From assembly GCF_008807375.1 (NCBI RefSeq), contig NZ_CP043311.1, forward strand, positions 4,816,001-4,880,000: a stretch of 64,000 nucleotides of DNA, written 5' to 3'. The DNA comes from Pseudomonas lalkuanensis (GTDB lineage: Bacteria; Pseudomonadota; Gammaproteobacteria; Pseudomonadales; Pseudomonadaceae). The notes under the pieces were generated by a model. The model was given only the letters and a program-made list of their open reading frames with translations, did not search any database and was not told where the DNA came from. A program made the translations under genes and the position numbers. How positions within the stretch are numbered: position 1 is the first letter of the stretch; every line of letters begins with the position of its first letter. Below are positions 37,230 to 45,531 of this stretch, one piece after another.

Positions 37230-37784
37230 ATGAAATACTGCAGCCAGTGCGGCAGCCCGGTCGTCCAGCGCATCCCCGACGGCGACAACCGCCTGCGCTA
37301 CGTGTGCGAACGCTGCCACACGATCCACTACCAGAACCCACGCATCGTCGCCGGTTGCCTGCCGGTGTGGGGCGAGCAGGTGCTGCTCTGCCGCCGCGCC
37401 ATCGACCCGCGCCTGGGTTACTGGACGCTCCCCGCCGGCTTCATGGAGAACGGCGAGACCATGGAGCAGGCCGCCACACGCGAAACCCTCGAAGAAGCCT
37501 GCGCCAGGGTGCGCAACCTCAGCCTTTACACCCTGTTCGACCTGCCGCACATCAGCCAGGTTTACACCTTCTTTCGCGCCGAACTGGTGGACCTGGACTT
37601 CGCTGCCGGCGAAGAAAGCCTGGAAGTTCGCCTGTTTCACGAGCGGGATATTCCCTGGTCGGAGCTGGCTTTTCCGACCGTGGGCCGTACCTTAGAATGC
37701 TACTTCGCCGACCGCACCGGGCAGGTCTTCCCGGTGCGCAACGAGCCACTCGCGCCGTTGTTGGCCTACTACAAGAAAGCCTGA
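37230..37784 (+). CDS. NUDIX hydrolase with N-terminal zinc ribbon
   Basis: A 184-residue protein. An N-terminal C-x2-C (YCSQCG) and C-x2-C (VCERCH) pair forms a zinc ribbon as in NADH pyrophosphatase-like proteins; the NUDIX box is [20 protein letters not shown]. The usual Gly after the last EE is replaced (EEAC). It lacks the long NudC C-terminal array. Substrate unknown; nucleotide or nucleotide-sugar possible. Confidence 0.92.
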   Translation: MKYCSQCGSPVVQRIPDGDNRLRYVCERCHTIHYQNPRIVAGCLPVWGEQVLLCRRAIDPRLGYWTLPAGFMENGETMEQAATRETLEEACARVRNLSLYTLFDLPHISQVYTFFRAELVDLDFAAGEESLEVRLFHERDIPWSELAFPTVGRTLECYFADRTGQVFPVRNEPLAPLLAYYKKA

Positions 37785-37823
37785 CCGCTAATCTGCTTAA
37801 TATGTGAACACTGTGGGGATGCC

Positions 37824-38333
37824 GTGCCGATGCGCTGGTTGCTAGTCGTACTTTCCATGAGCCTTGCCGCTCTCGCCCAGGCAAGCACTACGCCGACGCT
37901 GGGTGGCAAATCCATCGACAAGGTCCTGGTGGTGAAATCGGAACGCAAGCTGTTGCTGATGAATCGCGGCGACATCCTGAAGACGTACCGCATTTCCCTT
38001 GGCAAAGTCCCCACTGGCCCCAAGCTGCGTGAAGGCGACCAGCGTACCCCGGAAGGCTTCTACTGGATCGACTGGCGCAAGACCAGCGACAAGTTCAACC
38101 TGGCCATGCACATCTCCTACCCCAATGCCCGCGACGCTGCCAAGGCTCGGGACAAGGGCGTGCCGCCGGGCGGCATGATCATGATCCATGGCACCCCGCT
38201 GGATGAGGAATACCCGGAGTGGTACTTCCACACCCTGGACTGGACCGAGGGCTGCATCGCCATGAAAAACGCGGACATGCGCGAGATCTGGAGCCTGGTG
38301 AAGGACGGTACCCTGATCGAGATCCGCCCCTGA
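37824..38333 (+). CDS. L,D-transpeptidase family (YkuD-like) secreted protein
   Basis: A 169-residue protein with a signal peptide (RWLLVVLSMSLAALAQAS) and a YkuD domain: SERKLLLMNRGDILKTYRIS at its start and the active site MIHGTP...DWTEGCIAM, with His and catalytic Cys conserved. It should act on peptidoglycan peptides in the periplasm. The start is a GTG at 37824 or the ATG two codons later; GGGGA upstream suits the GTG. A strong terminator follows. Confidence 0.9.
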   Translation: MPMRWLLVVLSMSLAALAQASTTPTLGGKSIDKVLVVKSERKLLLMNRGDILKTYRISLGKVPTGPKLREGDQRTPEGFYWIDWRKTSDKFNLAMHISYPNARDAAKARDKGVPPGGMIMIHGTPLDEEYPEWYFHTLDWTEGCIAMKNADMREIWSLVKDGTLIEIRP

Positions 38334-38347
38334 TCCCATCTGCATTG

Positions 38348-38373
38348 AAAAAGGCGCCATCTGGCGCCTTTTT
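38348..38373 (+). terminator. Terminator after the L,D-transpeptidase gene
   Basis: AAAAAGGCGCCA (38348-38359), loop TC, TGGCGCCTTTTT (38362-38373): a perfect 12-bp stem ending in a T-run, 15 bases after the stop. Confidence 0.9.
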
Positions 38374-38436
38374 CTTTAGCTCTTCGATCATCCTCGGGAA
38401 ACGTGCAGCCAATCGACGGCCAACTTTCAGGCAGAC

Positions 38437-38796
38437 TCAGGCCGAGGCGGCCAAAGGGCGAAAGCTGAAATAGAAACGCAGGGCATCGATGAGATCGGCG
38501 TATTCCGCCGGCGGTGCCACCAGGGAGAAGCCGGAATCGTAGTTCCCCGGGGTCACGTCCTCGTGGCACCACTGGCAGGTGGCGTAGAAGTCGATGAAGT
38601 GCAACTGCCCATCCTTGCCCGGAATCTTCAAGCGCATGTCGAAGCGCGCGCCCACCAGCATGGGCAGCTGGCTGATCAGCATCAGGCCGTCCATGGAGAC
38701 GTTGCCCAGATACCCCATGGGCTTGTCGGTGATGCGATTGAACACCTTCAGGTAGTAAGGCAACTGATGGCGTTCGATACGGCGCTTTGTCGGCAT
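38437..38796 (-). CDS. PilZ-domain c-di-GMP receptor protein
   Basis: A 119-residue single-domain PilZ protein. The c-di-GMP contacts are present: RRIER (residues 5-9) for the R-x-x-x-R motif and N32-V-S34-M-D-G37 for the (D/N)-x-S-x-x-G motif. The rest is the six-stranded barrel. It stands alone, convergent with the L,D-transpeptidase gene. Target of the signal unknown. Confidence 0.9.
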   Translation of the reverse strand: MPTKRRIERHQLPYYLKVFNRITDKPMGYLGNVSMDGLMLISQLPMLVGARFDMRLKIPGKDGQLHFIDFYATCQWCHEDVTPGNYDSGFSLVAPPAEYADLIDALRFYFSFRPLAASA

Positions 38797-38856
38797 GATA
38801 TCAAATCGCTATTGATGGCATTTCAGTATGGACTCGTTGCCGCTCCAGACCAACCT

Positions 38857-39279
38857 TCAATTGCAGTCCCGGGCCAGGCTCTCGGCCAATTTGCGACGGA
38901 AGGAGTCGATCTGTTGATCAGTGTAGTACTGCCGCTCGCCACGCTCGTCGAGGCGGTAGTACGGTCCGCCATGGCTCAGCTGTCCCTGCTGATCGCGCCA
39001 CTGGCCGCACCGCTTCTGCCGCTGTTCGCGTGCTGCCTCGGCCTTGTCGGCGGCGGCCGCCTGTTCCTGGCGGCGCGCATCGTGGATTTTCTCGGTGCGT
39101 GCCTCACGCTCGCGGGTCGCCTGATCCCGCTCCACCACCTGGGGCTTCACCGATACCGCCTCGGCTCCCTCCCGTGGCGTCTCGCTGAAATGCACCTGCC
39201 CCTGGGCATCGGTCCAGCGGTAGATCTGCGCACCGGCGATGGCCGGTAACAGCAACAGGCAACACAGCAGGTGGTGCAT
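38857..39279 (-). CDS. DUF4124-domain exported protein
   Basis: A 140-residue exported protein. Signal peptide MHHLLCCLLLLPAIAGA, then the DUF4124 motif IYRWTDAQGQVHFSETP, then a charged Gln/Arg/Ala-rich helical part (about 55-110). The ATG at 39279 is the only start that gives the signal peptide. Function unknown; many pseudomonads carry several such genes. Confidence 0.88.
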   Translation of the reverse strand: MHHLLCCLLLLPAIAGAQIYRWTDAQGQVHFSETPREGAEAVSVKPQVVERDQATREREARTEKIHDARRQEQAAAADKAEAAREQRQKRCGQWRDQQGQLSHGGPYYRLDERGERQYYTDQQIDSFRRKLAESLARDCN

Positions 39280-39362
39280 TCCAGGGTTCCTCGGATAGAG
39301 GCTCAGCTTAGTCCCGGCCGGTCGCTGCTCAAGCGGCCAACGACCGACGGCCGGGTTACGGG

Positions 39363-39734
39363 TCAGAGCGGTGCCGCGCTCGTCTTGACGGTACTGCCGC
39401 CCACGCGGCCGAGCTGCTGGAGTGTCTCCAGGCGCGCCTTGGCGCGGTAGGCGTACTCGCTGGTGGGGTAGCGGGCAATGATGAACTGATAGGTCTGCGC
39501 CGCATCGACGAACAGGCTCTGGCGCTCCAGGCACTGGCCGCGCAGCAGGGAGATTTCCGGCTGCAGGTACTGGCGGGAGCGACTCTTGCGCTCGGCCTTG
39601 GACAATTCGAGCATCACGTCTTCGCAGTCGCCGTCGTCGTAGGAACGGTAGGCATTGTTCAGGTGATGGTCGAGGGACCAGCGCGTGCAGCCGCTCACGG
39701 CCGCCAGCAGGGTCAGGATGATCAGGGTTCGCAT
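39363..39734 (-). CDS. Small TPR-like lipoprotein
   Basis: A 123-residue lipoprotein: signal MRTLIILTLLAAVSGC with the lipobox Cys at 16. Two or so helical TPR-like units follow (NAYRSYDDGDCEDVMLELSK, then AAQTYQFIIARYPTSEYAYR). It lies opposite the larger TPR lipoprotein at 39902 across a 167-base divergent gap, so both may share regulation. Function unknown. Confidence 0.85.
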   Translation of the reverse strand: MRTLIILTLLAAVSGCTRWSLDHHLNNAYRSYDDGDCEDVMLELSKAERKSRSRQYLQPEISLLRGQCLERQSLFVDAAQTYQFIIARYPTSEYAYRAKARLETLQQLGRVGGSTVKTSAAPL

Positions 39735-39901
39735 GGTTGGTTCCTCCGTCCACCGGTATATCGGCCGGGCGCGTCGCTTCTTCAGGCCGCCGGGCGATCA
39801 GGGTGCGAAGCATAACCTCCGATTGGTCCTGCAGGCGCCTGCCATGGATAGCACGCGGCCACTGCTAGACTGCGGAGGTCGCCCAAAGACCCGGTTCCGC
39901 C

Positions 39902-40705
39902 ATGCATCCCAGCCTTCCCGCCCTGCTCGCCCTCTGTCTTCTGCTGGGCGCCTGTTCGCCCACTACCCCGTTGTTCATTGCACAGATCACCACCAACGAA
40001 GTGGTGGAATACAAGACCATGAAGAGCAAACGCATGGCCGCCGCAGTGGAAGAGGAAGGCGACCTGCTCACCTACAGCGCCATGGCCATCCGCGACGCGA
40101 AGAGCCCGGAAGCGGAAGAGCTTTACCTGGTCGGCTACCGCGACGACAAGTTCAGCGACGACGTGCGCGCCATCGCCCTGTACCAGATCGGCCTGATCTA
40201 CATGAGCCGCTTCAACGAGCAGCGTGATGACACCAAGGCGCTGGCGTACCTGGAGCGGGTGCTGAACGAGTTCCCCGGCAGCCGCGCCGCCGAACGTGCC
40301 GAGGCGCGCATCCTGGTGATCCGCCAGCGGGCGAAGGACCCGGTACAGAAGACCTCCCGCGAGCTCCTCGCCACCTGGCAGCCAAGCAGCAATCTCGACC
40401 TCTACAAGCCGGGGCTGGACCCGGACATGACCCTGCTCTCGCGCCGCGCCGTACTCAAGGACCGCGTCGCCGAAGCCGAGGAGCTCTATCTGCTGGCGCT
40501 GTCCGACGCCCATGTACAACCGGACATCAAACAGAAGGCGCTCTACCAGTTGGGCCTGATGTACCTGGCGCCGGACAATCCCCACGCCAACCGCGACAAG
40601 GCCATCGGCTATTTCCGCCGGCTGCTGGTGCAGTTCCCCGACAGCGACCTGGCCACCAAGGCCTCGCGCCACCTGGACCAGGCATTGAATTCGGATCGTC
40701 CGTGA
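39902..40705 (+). CDS. TPR/Sel1-like lipoprotein
   Basis: A 267-residue lipoprotein: signal with lipobox LLLGAC (Cys 18), then several TPR/tetratrico-type helical pairs (AIALYQIGLIYMSRFNEQRD, ALAYLERVLNEFPGSRAAER and ALYQLGLMYLAPDNPHANRD). It resembles outer-membrane-associated scaffold lipoproteins. It is divergent from the small lipoprotein at 39363 and upstream of pykA with a 110-base gap. Confidence 0.87.
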   Translation: MHPSLPALLALCLLLGACSPTTPLFIAQITTNEVVEYKTMKSKRMAAAVEEEGDLLTYSAMAIRDAKSPEAEELYLVGYRDDKFSDDVRAIALYQIGLIYMSRFNEQRDDTKALAYLERVLNEFPGSRAAERAEARILVIRQRAKDPVQKTSRELLATWQPSSNLDLYKPGLDPDMTLLSRRAVLKDRVAEAEELYLLALSDAHVQPDIKQKALYQLGLMYLAPDNPHANRDKAIGYFRRLLVQFPDSDLATKASRHLDQALNSDRP

Positions 40706-40724
40706 CACCGCCCGGCGGGCCACC

Positions 40725-40780
40725 TGAAACAATTCAGCGGGTAGTGAAAAGGAACAATGACTACAGTTTTTCTGCGTAGT
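40725..40780 (+). promoter_or_regulatory. Inverted-repeat cluster upstream of pykA (possible operator)
   Basis: TGAA-ACAA-TTCA at 40725-40736, then GTAGT (40741-40745), ACTAC (40760-40764) and GTAGT again (40776-40780) make overlapping inverted repeats before pykA. Sugar-catabolism regulators such as HexR bind near genes of this kind, but I cannot match the consensus with certainty. Confidence 0.3.
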
Positions 40781-40815
40781 AGCCTCGGGCTCTGCTTGAA
40801 AAATGGAGTCTTCGC

Positions 40816-42267
40816 ATGCCTTTCCGCCGCACCAAAATCGTCGCCACCCTCGGCCCGGCCAGCAACTCCCCGGAGGTCCTGGAGCAACTGATCATCGCGG
40901 GCTTGAACGTCGCCCGCCTGAACTTCTCCCACGGCAGCCCCGAAGAACACAAGGCACGCGCCCGCCTGGTCCGCGAGCTGGCCGCAAAGCACGGCCGCTT
41001 CGTCGCACTGCTCGGCGACCTGCAAGGCCCGAAGATCCGCATCGCCAAGTTCGCCAACAAGCGCATCGAACTGAAGGAAGGCGACAGCTTCCGCTTCTCC
41101 GTCACCCATCCCCGTGACGCCGGCAACCAGGAAGTGGTGGGCATCGACTATCCGGACCTGGTCAAGGATTGCGGCGTGGGCGACGAGCTGCTGCTGGACG
41201 ACGGCCGCGTGGTCATGCGTGTCGAAGGCACCAGCGCCGACGAACTGCAGTGCCGCGTACTGATCGGCGGCCCGCTCTCCGACCACAAGGGCATCAACCG
41301 CCGTGGCGGCGGCCTGACCGCTCCGGCCCTGACCGCCAAGGACAAGGCCGACATCAAGCTGGCCGCGGAAATGGAACTGGATTACCTGGCGGTGTCCTTC
41401 CCCCGTGACGCCGCCGACATGGAACTGGCCCGCCGCCTGCGCGACGAAGCCGGTGGCAAGGCCTGGCTGGTGGCCAAGATCGAACGCGCCGAAGCGGTAG
41501 CCGACGACGAGGCCCTCGACGGCCTGATCCGCGCCAGCGACGCCGTGATGGTGGCCCGTGGCGACCTGGGCGTGGAAATCGGCGACGCCGAGCTGGTAGG
41601 CATCCAGAAGAAGATCATCCTGCACGCCCGCCGCTACAACAAAGCCGTGATCACCGCGACCCAGATGATGGAGTCGATGATCCACAGCCCGATGCCGACC
41701 CGCGCCGAAGTTTCGGACGTAGCCAACGCCGTGCTCGACTACACCGACGCCGTGATGCTCTCCGCCGAAAGCGCCGCCGGCGAGTACCCGGTGGAAGCGG
41801 TGCAGGCCATGGCACGTATCTGCCAGGGCGCCGAGAAACACCCGGACAGCCGCCGCTCGCACCACCGCGTCGGCCAGACCTTCGACCGCTGCGACGAAAG
41901 CATCGCCCTGGCGTCGATGTACACCGCCAACCATTTCCCGGGCATCAAGGCCATCATCTGTCTGACCGAAAGCGGCTACACCCCGCTGATCATGTCGCGC
42001 ATCCGCTCCTCGGTGCCGATCTTCGCCTACTCCCCCCACCGCGAAACCCAGGCCCGCGTGGCGCTGTTCCGTGGCGTGGAAACCATCCCCTTCGACGCCG
42101 CCGCGCTGCCACCGGAGAAGGTCAGCCAGATGGCCGTGGACGAACTGCTGCAACGCGGCGTGGTGACCAAGGGTGACTGGGTGATCCTGACCAAGGGTGA
42201 CAGCTACACCACCCAGGGCGGCACCAACACCATGAAAATCCTCCACGTCGGCGACCTGCTGGTCTGA
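40816..42267 (+). CDS. pykA: Pyruvate kinase II
   Basis: A 483-residue glycolytic/Entner-Doudoroff enzyme: PEP + ADP to pyruvate + ATP. The start RRTKIVATLGPASNSPEVLE and the active-site region MVARGDLGVEIG, with TATQMMESMIHSP, are canonical; the C-terminal domain is complete. GGAG precedes the ATG. A perfect terminator follows, so it is a single-gene unit. Confidence 0.97.
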   Translation: MPFRRTKIVATLGPASNSPEVLEQLIIAGLNVARLNFSHGSPEEHKARARLVRELAAKHGRFVALLGDLQGPKIRIAKFANKRIELKEGDSFRFSVTHPRDAGNQEVVGIDYPDLVKDCGVGDELLLDDGRVVMRVEGTSADELQCRVLIGGPLSDHKGINRRGGGLTAPALTAKDKADIKLAAEMELDYLAVSFPRDAADMELARRLRDEAGGKAWLVAKIERAEAVADDEALDGLIRASDAVMVARGDLGVEIGDAELVGIQKKIILHARRYNKAVITATQMMESMIHSPMPTRAEVSDVANAVLDYTDAVMLSAESAAGEYPVEAVQAMARICQGAEKHPDSRRSHHRVGQTFDRCDESIALASMYTANHFPGIKAIICLTESGYTPLIMSRIRSSVPIFAYSPHRETQARVALFRGVETIPFDAAALPPEKVSQMAVDELLQRGVVTKGDWVILTKGDSYTTQGGTNTMKILHVGDLLV

Positions 42268-42284
42268 CCCGGACACTGGAAACG

Positions 42285-42312
42285 AAAAAGCCGCCCTTCG
42301 GGGCGGCTTTTT
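42285..42312 (+). terminator. Terminator of pykA
   Basis: AAAAAGCCGCCC (42285-42296), TTCG loop, GGGCGGCTTTTT (42301-42312): perfect 12-bp stem with T-run, 17 bases after the stop. Confidence 0.93.
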
Positions 42313-42328
42313 GATTCTCGGGCTTCTT

Positions 42329-42425
42329 GCAGGAGCGAATTCATTCGCGAAGCAGGCCGCAGGCCCGCCAGTCACTCCTGCTGGGGCGGCTCCGCTGCCA
42401 ATCGCGAATGAATTCGCGCCCACAG
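42329..42425. repeat. Palindromic repeat, 'AGCGAATTCATTCGCGA' family, copy 4
   Basis: Left arm CAGGAGCGAATTCATTCGCGA and right arm TCGCGAATGAATTCGCGCCCACAGG surround a spacer that itself folds (GCAGGCCCGCC). It sits between the pykA terminator and the 3' end of the crotonase gene. Confidence 0.75.
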
Positions 42426-42448
42426 GAAAAACTGCAAGCGTTCGTCCA

Positions 42449-43222
42449 TTACACGAATTTCGAGAAATCCGGCTTGCGACGCTGGGTGAAGGCCGACAGC
42501 GCTTCCACCGCTTCCGGAGAACGCAGGCGCTCGCTGAACAACTCGCCCTCCTCCGCGATCACCCGGCGCAGCTCCTCACGGCCCGGCGCCTGCATCAGGC
42601 GCTTGCTCACCGCCAGGGCCGAGGGCGCCAGGTCTAGGAAGCGCAGCGCCGCCTCTCGGGCGCGGGCCAGGGTCACGGCGCCGTTTTCCAGGGCTGCGTT
42701 GGCAATGCCCCAGCTGGCGGCTTGCTCACCGGTGAAGCCTTCGCCCAGCAGCAACAGCTCCGCGGCCTTCGCGTGACCGAGCAGGCGCGGGAGGATCAGG
42801 CTGGAACCGAATTCGGGGCAGAGGCCAAGATTGACGAACGGCATCTTCAGTTTGGCGTTGCAGCTCACAAAGACCAGGTCGCAATGCAGCAGCAGGGTGG
42901 TACCGATGCCCACCGCCGGGCCACTCACGGCCGCCACGATCGGTTTGGGGAAATCGAACAGCGCGCGCATGAACTGGAACACCGGGCTGTCCATCCCGCT
43001 CGGCGGCTCCTGCAGGAAGTCGACGATGTCGTTGCCGCTGGTGAAGCACTCCTCGGTACCGGTGATCAGCACGGCGCGCACTTCGCGATCGTCCCGCGCC
43101 GCGTCCAGCACTTCGGCCATGCGGCTGTACATGGCGCGGGTCAGGGCATTCATCTTGTCCGGGCGGTTCATGCGCAGCGTCAGCAGGCCCTGCTCGCGCT
43201 CGACCAGAATGTGCTCGCTCAT
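42449..43222 (-). CDS. Enoyl-CoA hydratase/isomerase family protein (crotonase)
   Basis: A 257-residue crotonase. The oxyanion-hole segments are ECFTSGNDIVDFL and GPAVGIGTTLLLHCD; the position of the second catalytic carboxylate shows PEFGSSLILPRLLG. Such enzymes hydrate or isomerise acyl-CoA; the subgroup resembles delta3,delta2-enoyl-CoA isomerases. It ends a three-gene operon with the ferredoxin reductase (32-base gap) and the diguanylate cyclase. Confidence 0.92.
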   Translation of the reverse strand: MSEHILVEREQGLLTLRMNRPDKMNALTRAMYSRMAEVLDAARDDREVRAVLITGTEECFTSGNDIVDFLQEPPSGMDSPVFQFMRALFDFPKPIVAAVSGPAVGIGTTLLLHCDLVFVSCNAKLKMPFVNLGLCPEFGSSLILPRLLGHAKAAELLLLGEGFTGEQAASWGIANAALENGAVTLARAREAALRFLDLAPSALAVSKRLMQAPGREELRRVIAEEGELFSERLRSPEAVEALSAFTQRRKPDFSKFV

Positions 43223-43254
43223 GGCAACTCCTCGATTGGTATTGGCCCGCGGCG

Positions 43255-44196
43255 TCAGGCGTCGCGGGTCAGGAAGGTATCGGCCAGCAGTTGATTACGG
43301 GGCAGACCGGCCAGATAAAGCCGGCGCGCGAACTCCTCGACGCTGGCGGGGTGGCCGCAGAGTAAGGCGATGGTTTGCCGCGAAACAAGACGGAATTGCG
43401 CCAAAACCTCTGGCAGCTCGGCCGGCGTGATCAGTTGGACGACAAGCCCGGAATGGGCTGCAGCCATCTCTGTGAGGGATTTGGCCAGATAATGCCCACT
43501 GGCGTCATGGGCCAGATGAATGATGCGGATGGGGCCCTGATGATGATTTCGCAGTGCTTCCCGCAGCAGCCCCCAGAGCGGCGCCAGTCCAGTGCCTGCG
43601 GCAAGGAACAACAGCGGCCGGCTGTCCCAGGAAGGATCGTAGTGCAGCGCACCGCCGTGGAGTTCACCAAGGCGCAGCTTGTTCCCCGGAACCAGGCGCC
43701 GGGCCCTGTCGCTGAACAATCCGGGCTTGCGGCAATCCAGGTGGAATTCGAGGAAATCGTCGAAACCAGGCAGGCTGGCCAGGGAATAGGGCCGGGCGAC
43801 GCCCTCGTCATTCCACAGCAGGAGATGCTGGCCGGCGCTGTATCGCAGTGGCCGTGACGGCGCGAGTCGAAGGCGCAGGACATCCGGGGCCGGCCAGTCG
43901 ACGCAGACGACTTCGGCTTCCACGCCATCGCGCGCCGGATCGAACACCTCCACCACCAGATCCTGCACCACCAGGCACTGGCAGGACAGCCGCCAGCCCT
44001 CGGCGCGCTGGAAACTGTCCAGCGCTTCCGGCCTGGCATCTGCCGGCTCGCCCGAGAGGCATCGCACCAGGCAGGCATGGCAGCTACCGGCCCGACAGCT
44101 GTAAGGGACCTTGCAGCCCCCGGCGTTCAGGGCATCCAGCAGGTTGCTGGCAGGTGCTACGGTCCAGCGTTTTCCAGCGACTTCGAGTTCAGGCAC
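43255..44196 (-). CDS. Ferredoxin-type [2Fe-2S] / FAD-dependent oxidoreductase
   Basis: A 313-residue electron-transfer protein. An N-terminal plant-type [2Fe-2S] domain has the cysteines C-x5-C-x4-C-x2-C with the last one in LSCQC; then an FAD domain (RPYSLASLPG) and an NAD(P) domain (FLAAGTGLAPLWGLL). The best start is a GTG at 44196: GGGAGG lies six bases upstream and the stop of the cyclase gene lies inside its first codons. The electron donor and partner are unknown. Confidence 0.9.
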   Translation of the reverse strand: MPELEVAGKRWTVAPASNLLDALNAGGCKVPYSCRAGSCHACLVRCLSGEPADARPEALDSFQRAEGWRLSCQCLVVQDLVVEVFDPARDGVEAEVVCVDWPAPDVLRLRLAPSRPLRYSAGQHLLLWNDEGVARPYSLASLPGFDDFLEFHLDCRKPGLFSDRARRLVPGNKLRLGELHGGALHYDPSWDSRPLLFLAAGTGLAPLWGLLREALRNHHQGPIRIIHLAHDASGHYLAKSLTEMAAAHSGLVVQLITPAELPEVLAQFRLVSRQTIALLCGHPASVEEFARRLYLAGLPRNQLLADTFLTRDA

Positions 44197-45316
44197 CCTG
44201 GCCCTCCCAGGCGGCATCGCAACGGTTACGTCCGCCGCGCTTCGCCCGATAGAGTGCCTGATCCGCACGCTGCAACGCATCATCCAGATCGTCCCCGGCA
44301 GACAGCAGGGTCATGCCCGCCGAAAGGCTCAACCGCTCCACCTGTACCCCTACCGGCTCCGCGCTGGTGAAGGCCTCGCGCAGGCGCTCGCAGCACGCAG
44401 TGAGGCGATCCGCATCGCAACCGGGCAGCAGCAGGACGAACTCCTCGCCGCCGTAGCGCGCCAGCACATCTCCGTCCCGCAGGCAGGCACGCGCCACCGC
44501 GGCGAAGGTCTGCAGCACCCGATCGCCGGCGGCATGGCCGTGAACGTCGTTGATTCGCTTGAAATGGTCGAGATCGATCAGCGCCAGACCGTGCTGGCGA
44601 TTCGGCGCCAGGTTATCCAGCTCGCGGCTGGCAAGGCGCAGGAAATGGCGCCGGTTGAACAACCCGGTCAGCTCGTCCGTGGCGACCAGGTCTTCCAGCT
44701 GGCGCATCATGCCGCGCAGGGTGTCCTGGTGGGCCTGCAGGGCGAAGCGGCGCTGGCGCATGCGCTGACGCAGCGCCTGGACGTAGCTGCCGAAGAGGCT
44801 CAACCAGACCATCAGCACGAAGAGCACGCAGACCTGCAGCAGCGCCAGGGCCGGGTCGGCCAGCTGCATCTGGTAGGCCTCGTACAGGTTGAGGCCGGCG
44901 AAGGCGAAGAAGCCGATGGCAGCACATCGGGCGAATACCCTGGGCTTCAGCTGAAACACACCGAACATCATGATCAGCACGTAGACCGCCAGCAGGGTGC
45001 CCCGCGCGTTGTCGACCATGGACATCAGCCAGGTGTTCCAGACCAGGGCGAGCAGCACCTGGGGTTCCGTCAGGCTGGGGTCGGAGAAACGCAGGTTGCG
45101 GCCGCTGATGAACAGCCAGAACAGCGTTAACTGGGACAGGGCAACGAGGCCGGAACCGATCAGGGCAGTGCTCACCGAAACCCGGAGCAGTCCGCCCAAC
45201 ATGGCGATCCAGCACAGCAGCAGTACCATCGAGTAGGTAGCCACGGCCATACCGAAGCGCTTCAACAGCAGACTTTGCAAGGCTCTATGGCTGACCCGCT
45301 GGCTGGATGGGCTCAT
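44189..45316 (-). CDS. Membrane-bound diguanylate cyclase (SadC-position homologue)
   Basis: A 375-residue protein with about six membrane segments (first around MVLLLCWIAMLGGLL) and a C-terminal GGDEF domain with GGEEF at about residue 291. The inhibitory site R-D-G-D lies five residues before GGEEF. In P. aeruginosa the gene at this position between the ferredoxin reductase and fumarase is SadC, which drives surface attachment; SadC there is over 100 residues longer, so orthology rests on position. AAGGAG precedes the ATG at 45316. Its end overlaps the next gene by eight bases. Confidence 0.92.
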   Translation of the reverse strand: MSPSSQRVSHRALQSLLLKRFGMAVATYSMVLLLCWIAMLGGLLRVSVSTALIGSGLVALSQLTLFWLFISGRNLRFSDPSLTEPQVLLALVWNTWLMSMVDNARGTLLAVYVLIMMFGVFQLKPRVFARCAAIGFFAFAGLNLYEAYQMQLADPALALLQVCVLFVLMVWLSLFGSYVQALRQRMRQRRFALQAHQDTLRGMMRQLEDLVATDELTGLFNRRHFLRLASRELDNLAPNRQHGLALIDLDHFKRINDVHGHAAGDRVLQTFAAVARACLRDGDVLARYGGEEFVLLLPGCDADRLTACCERLREAFTSAEPVGVQVERLSLSAGMTLLSAGDDLDDALQRADQALYRAKRGGRNRCDAAWEGQGA

Positions 45317-45531
45317 GGGCTCCTTCCCGTAATGGCACCATGCCTTCAATGTACGCTTGTGATCACAGATTGCCTAGTACGTAGGAAACGTCCGACAACC
45401 GACCAAGGTCGATTACCGGCGACTGTGCCCGACGGGCCCCACGCGCTATACTGCCGCGCCTTTTTAGCCTGCAAGCGCGCCGGGTCGTGGTCCGGCGCTT
45501 CCCTGATGTTCCCTCCAAGAGGAGCGCCCAC

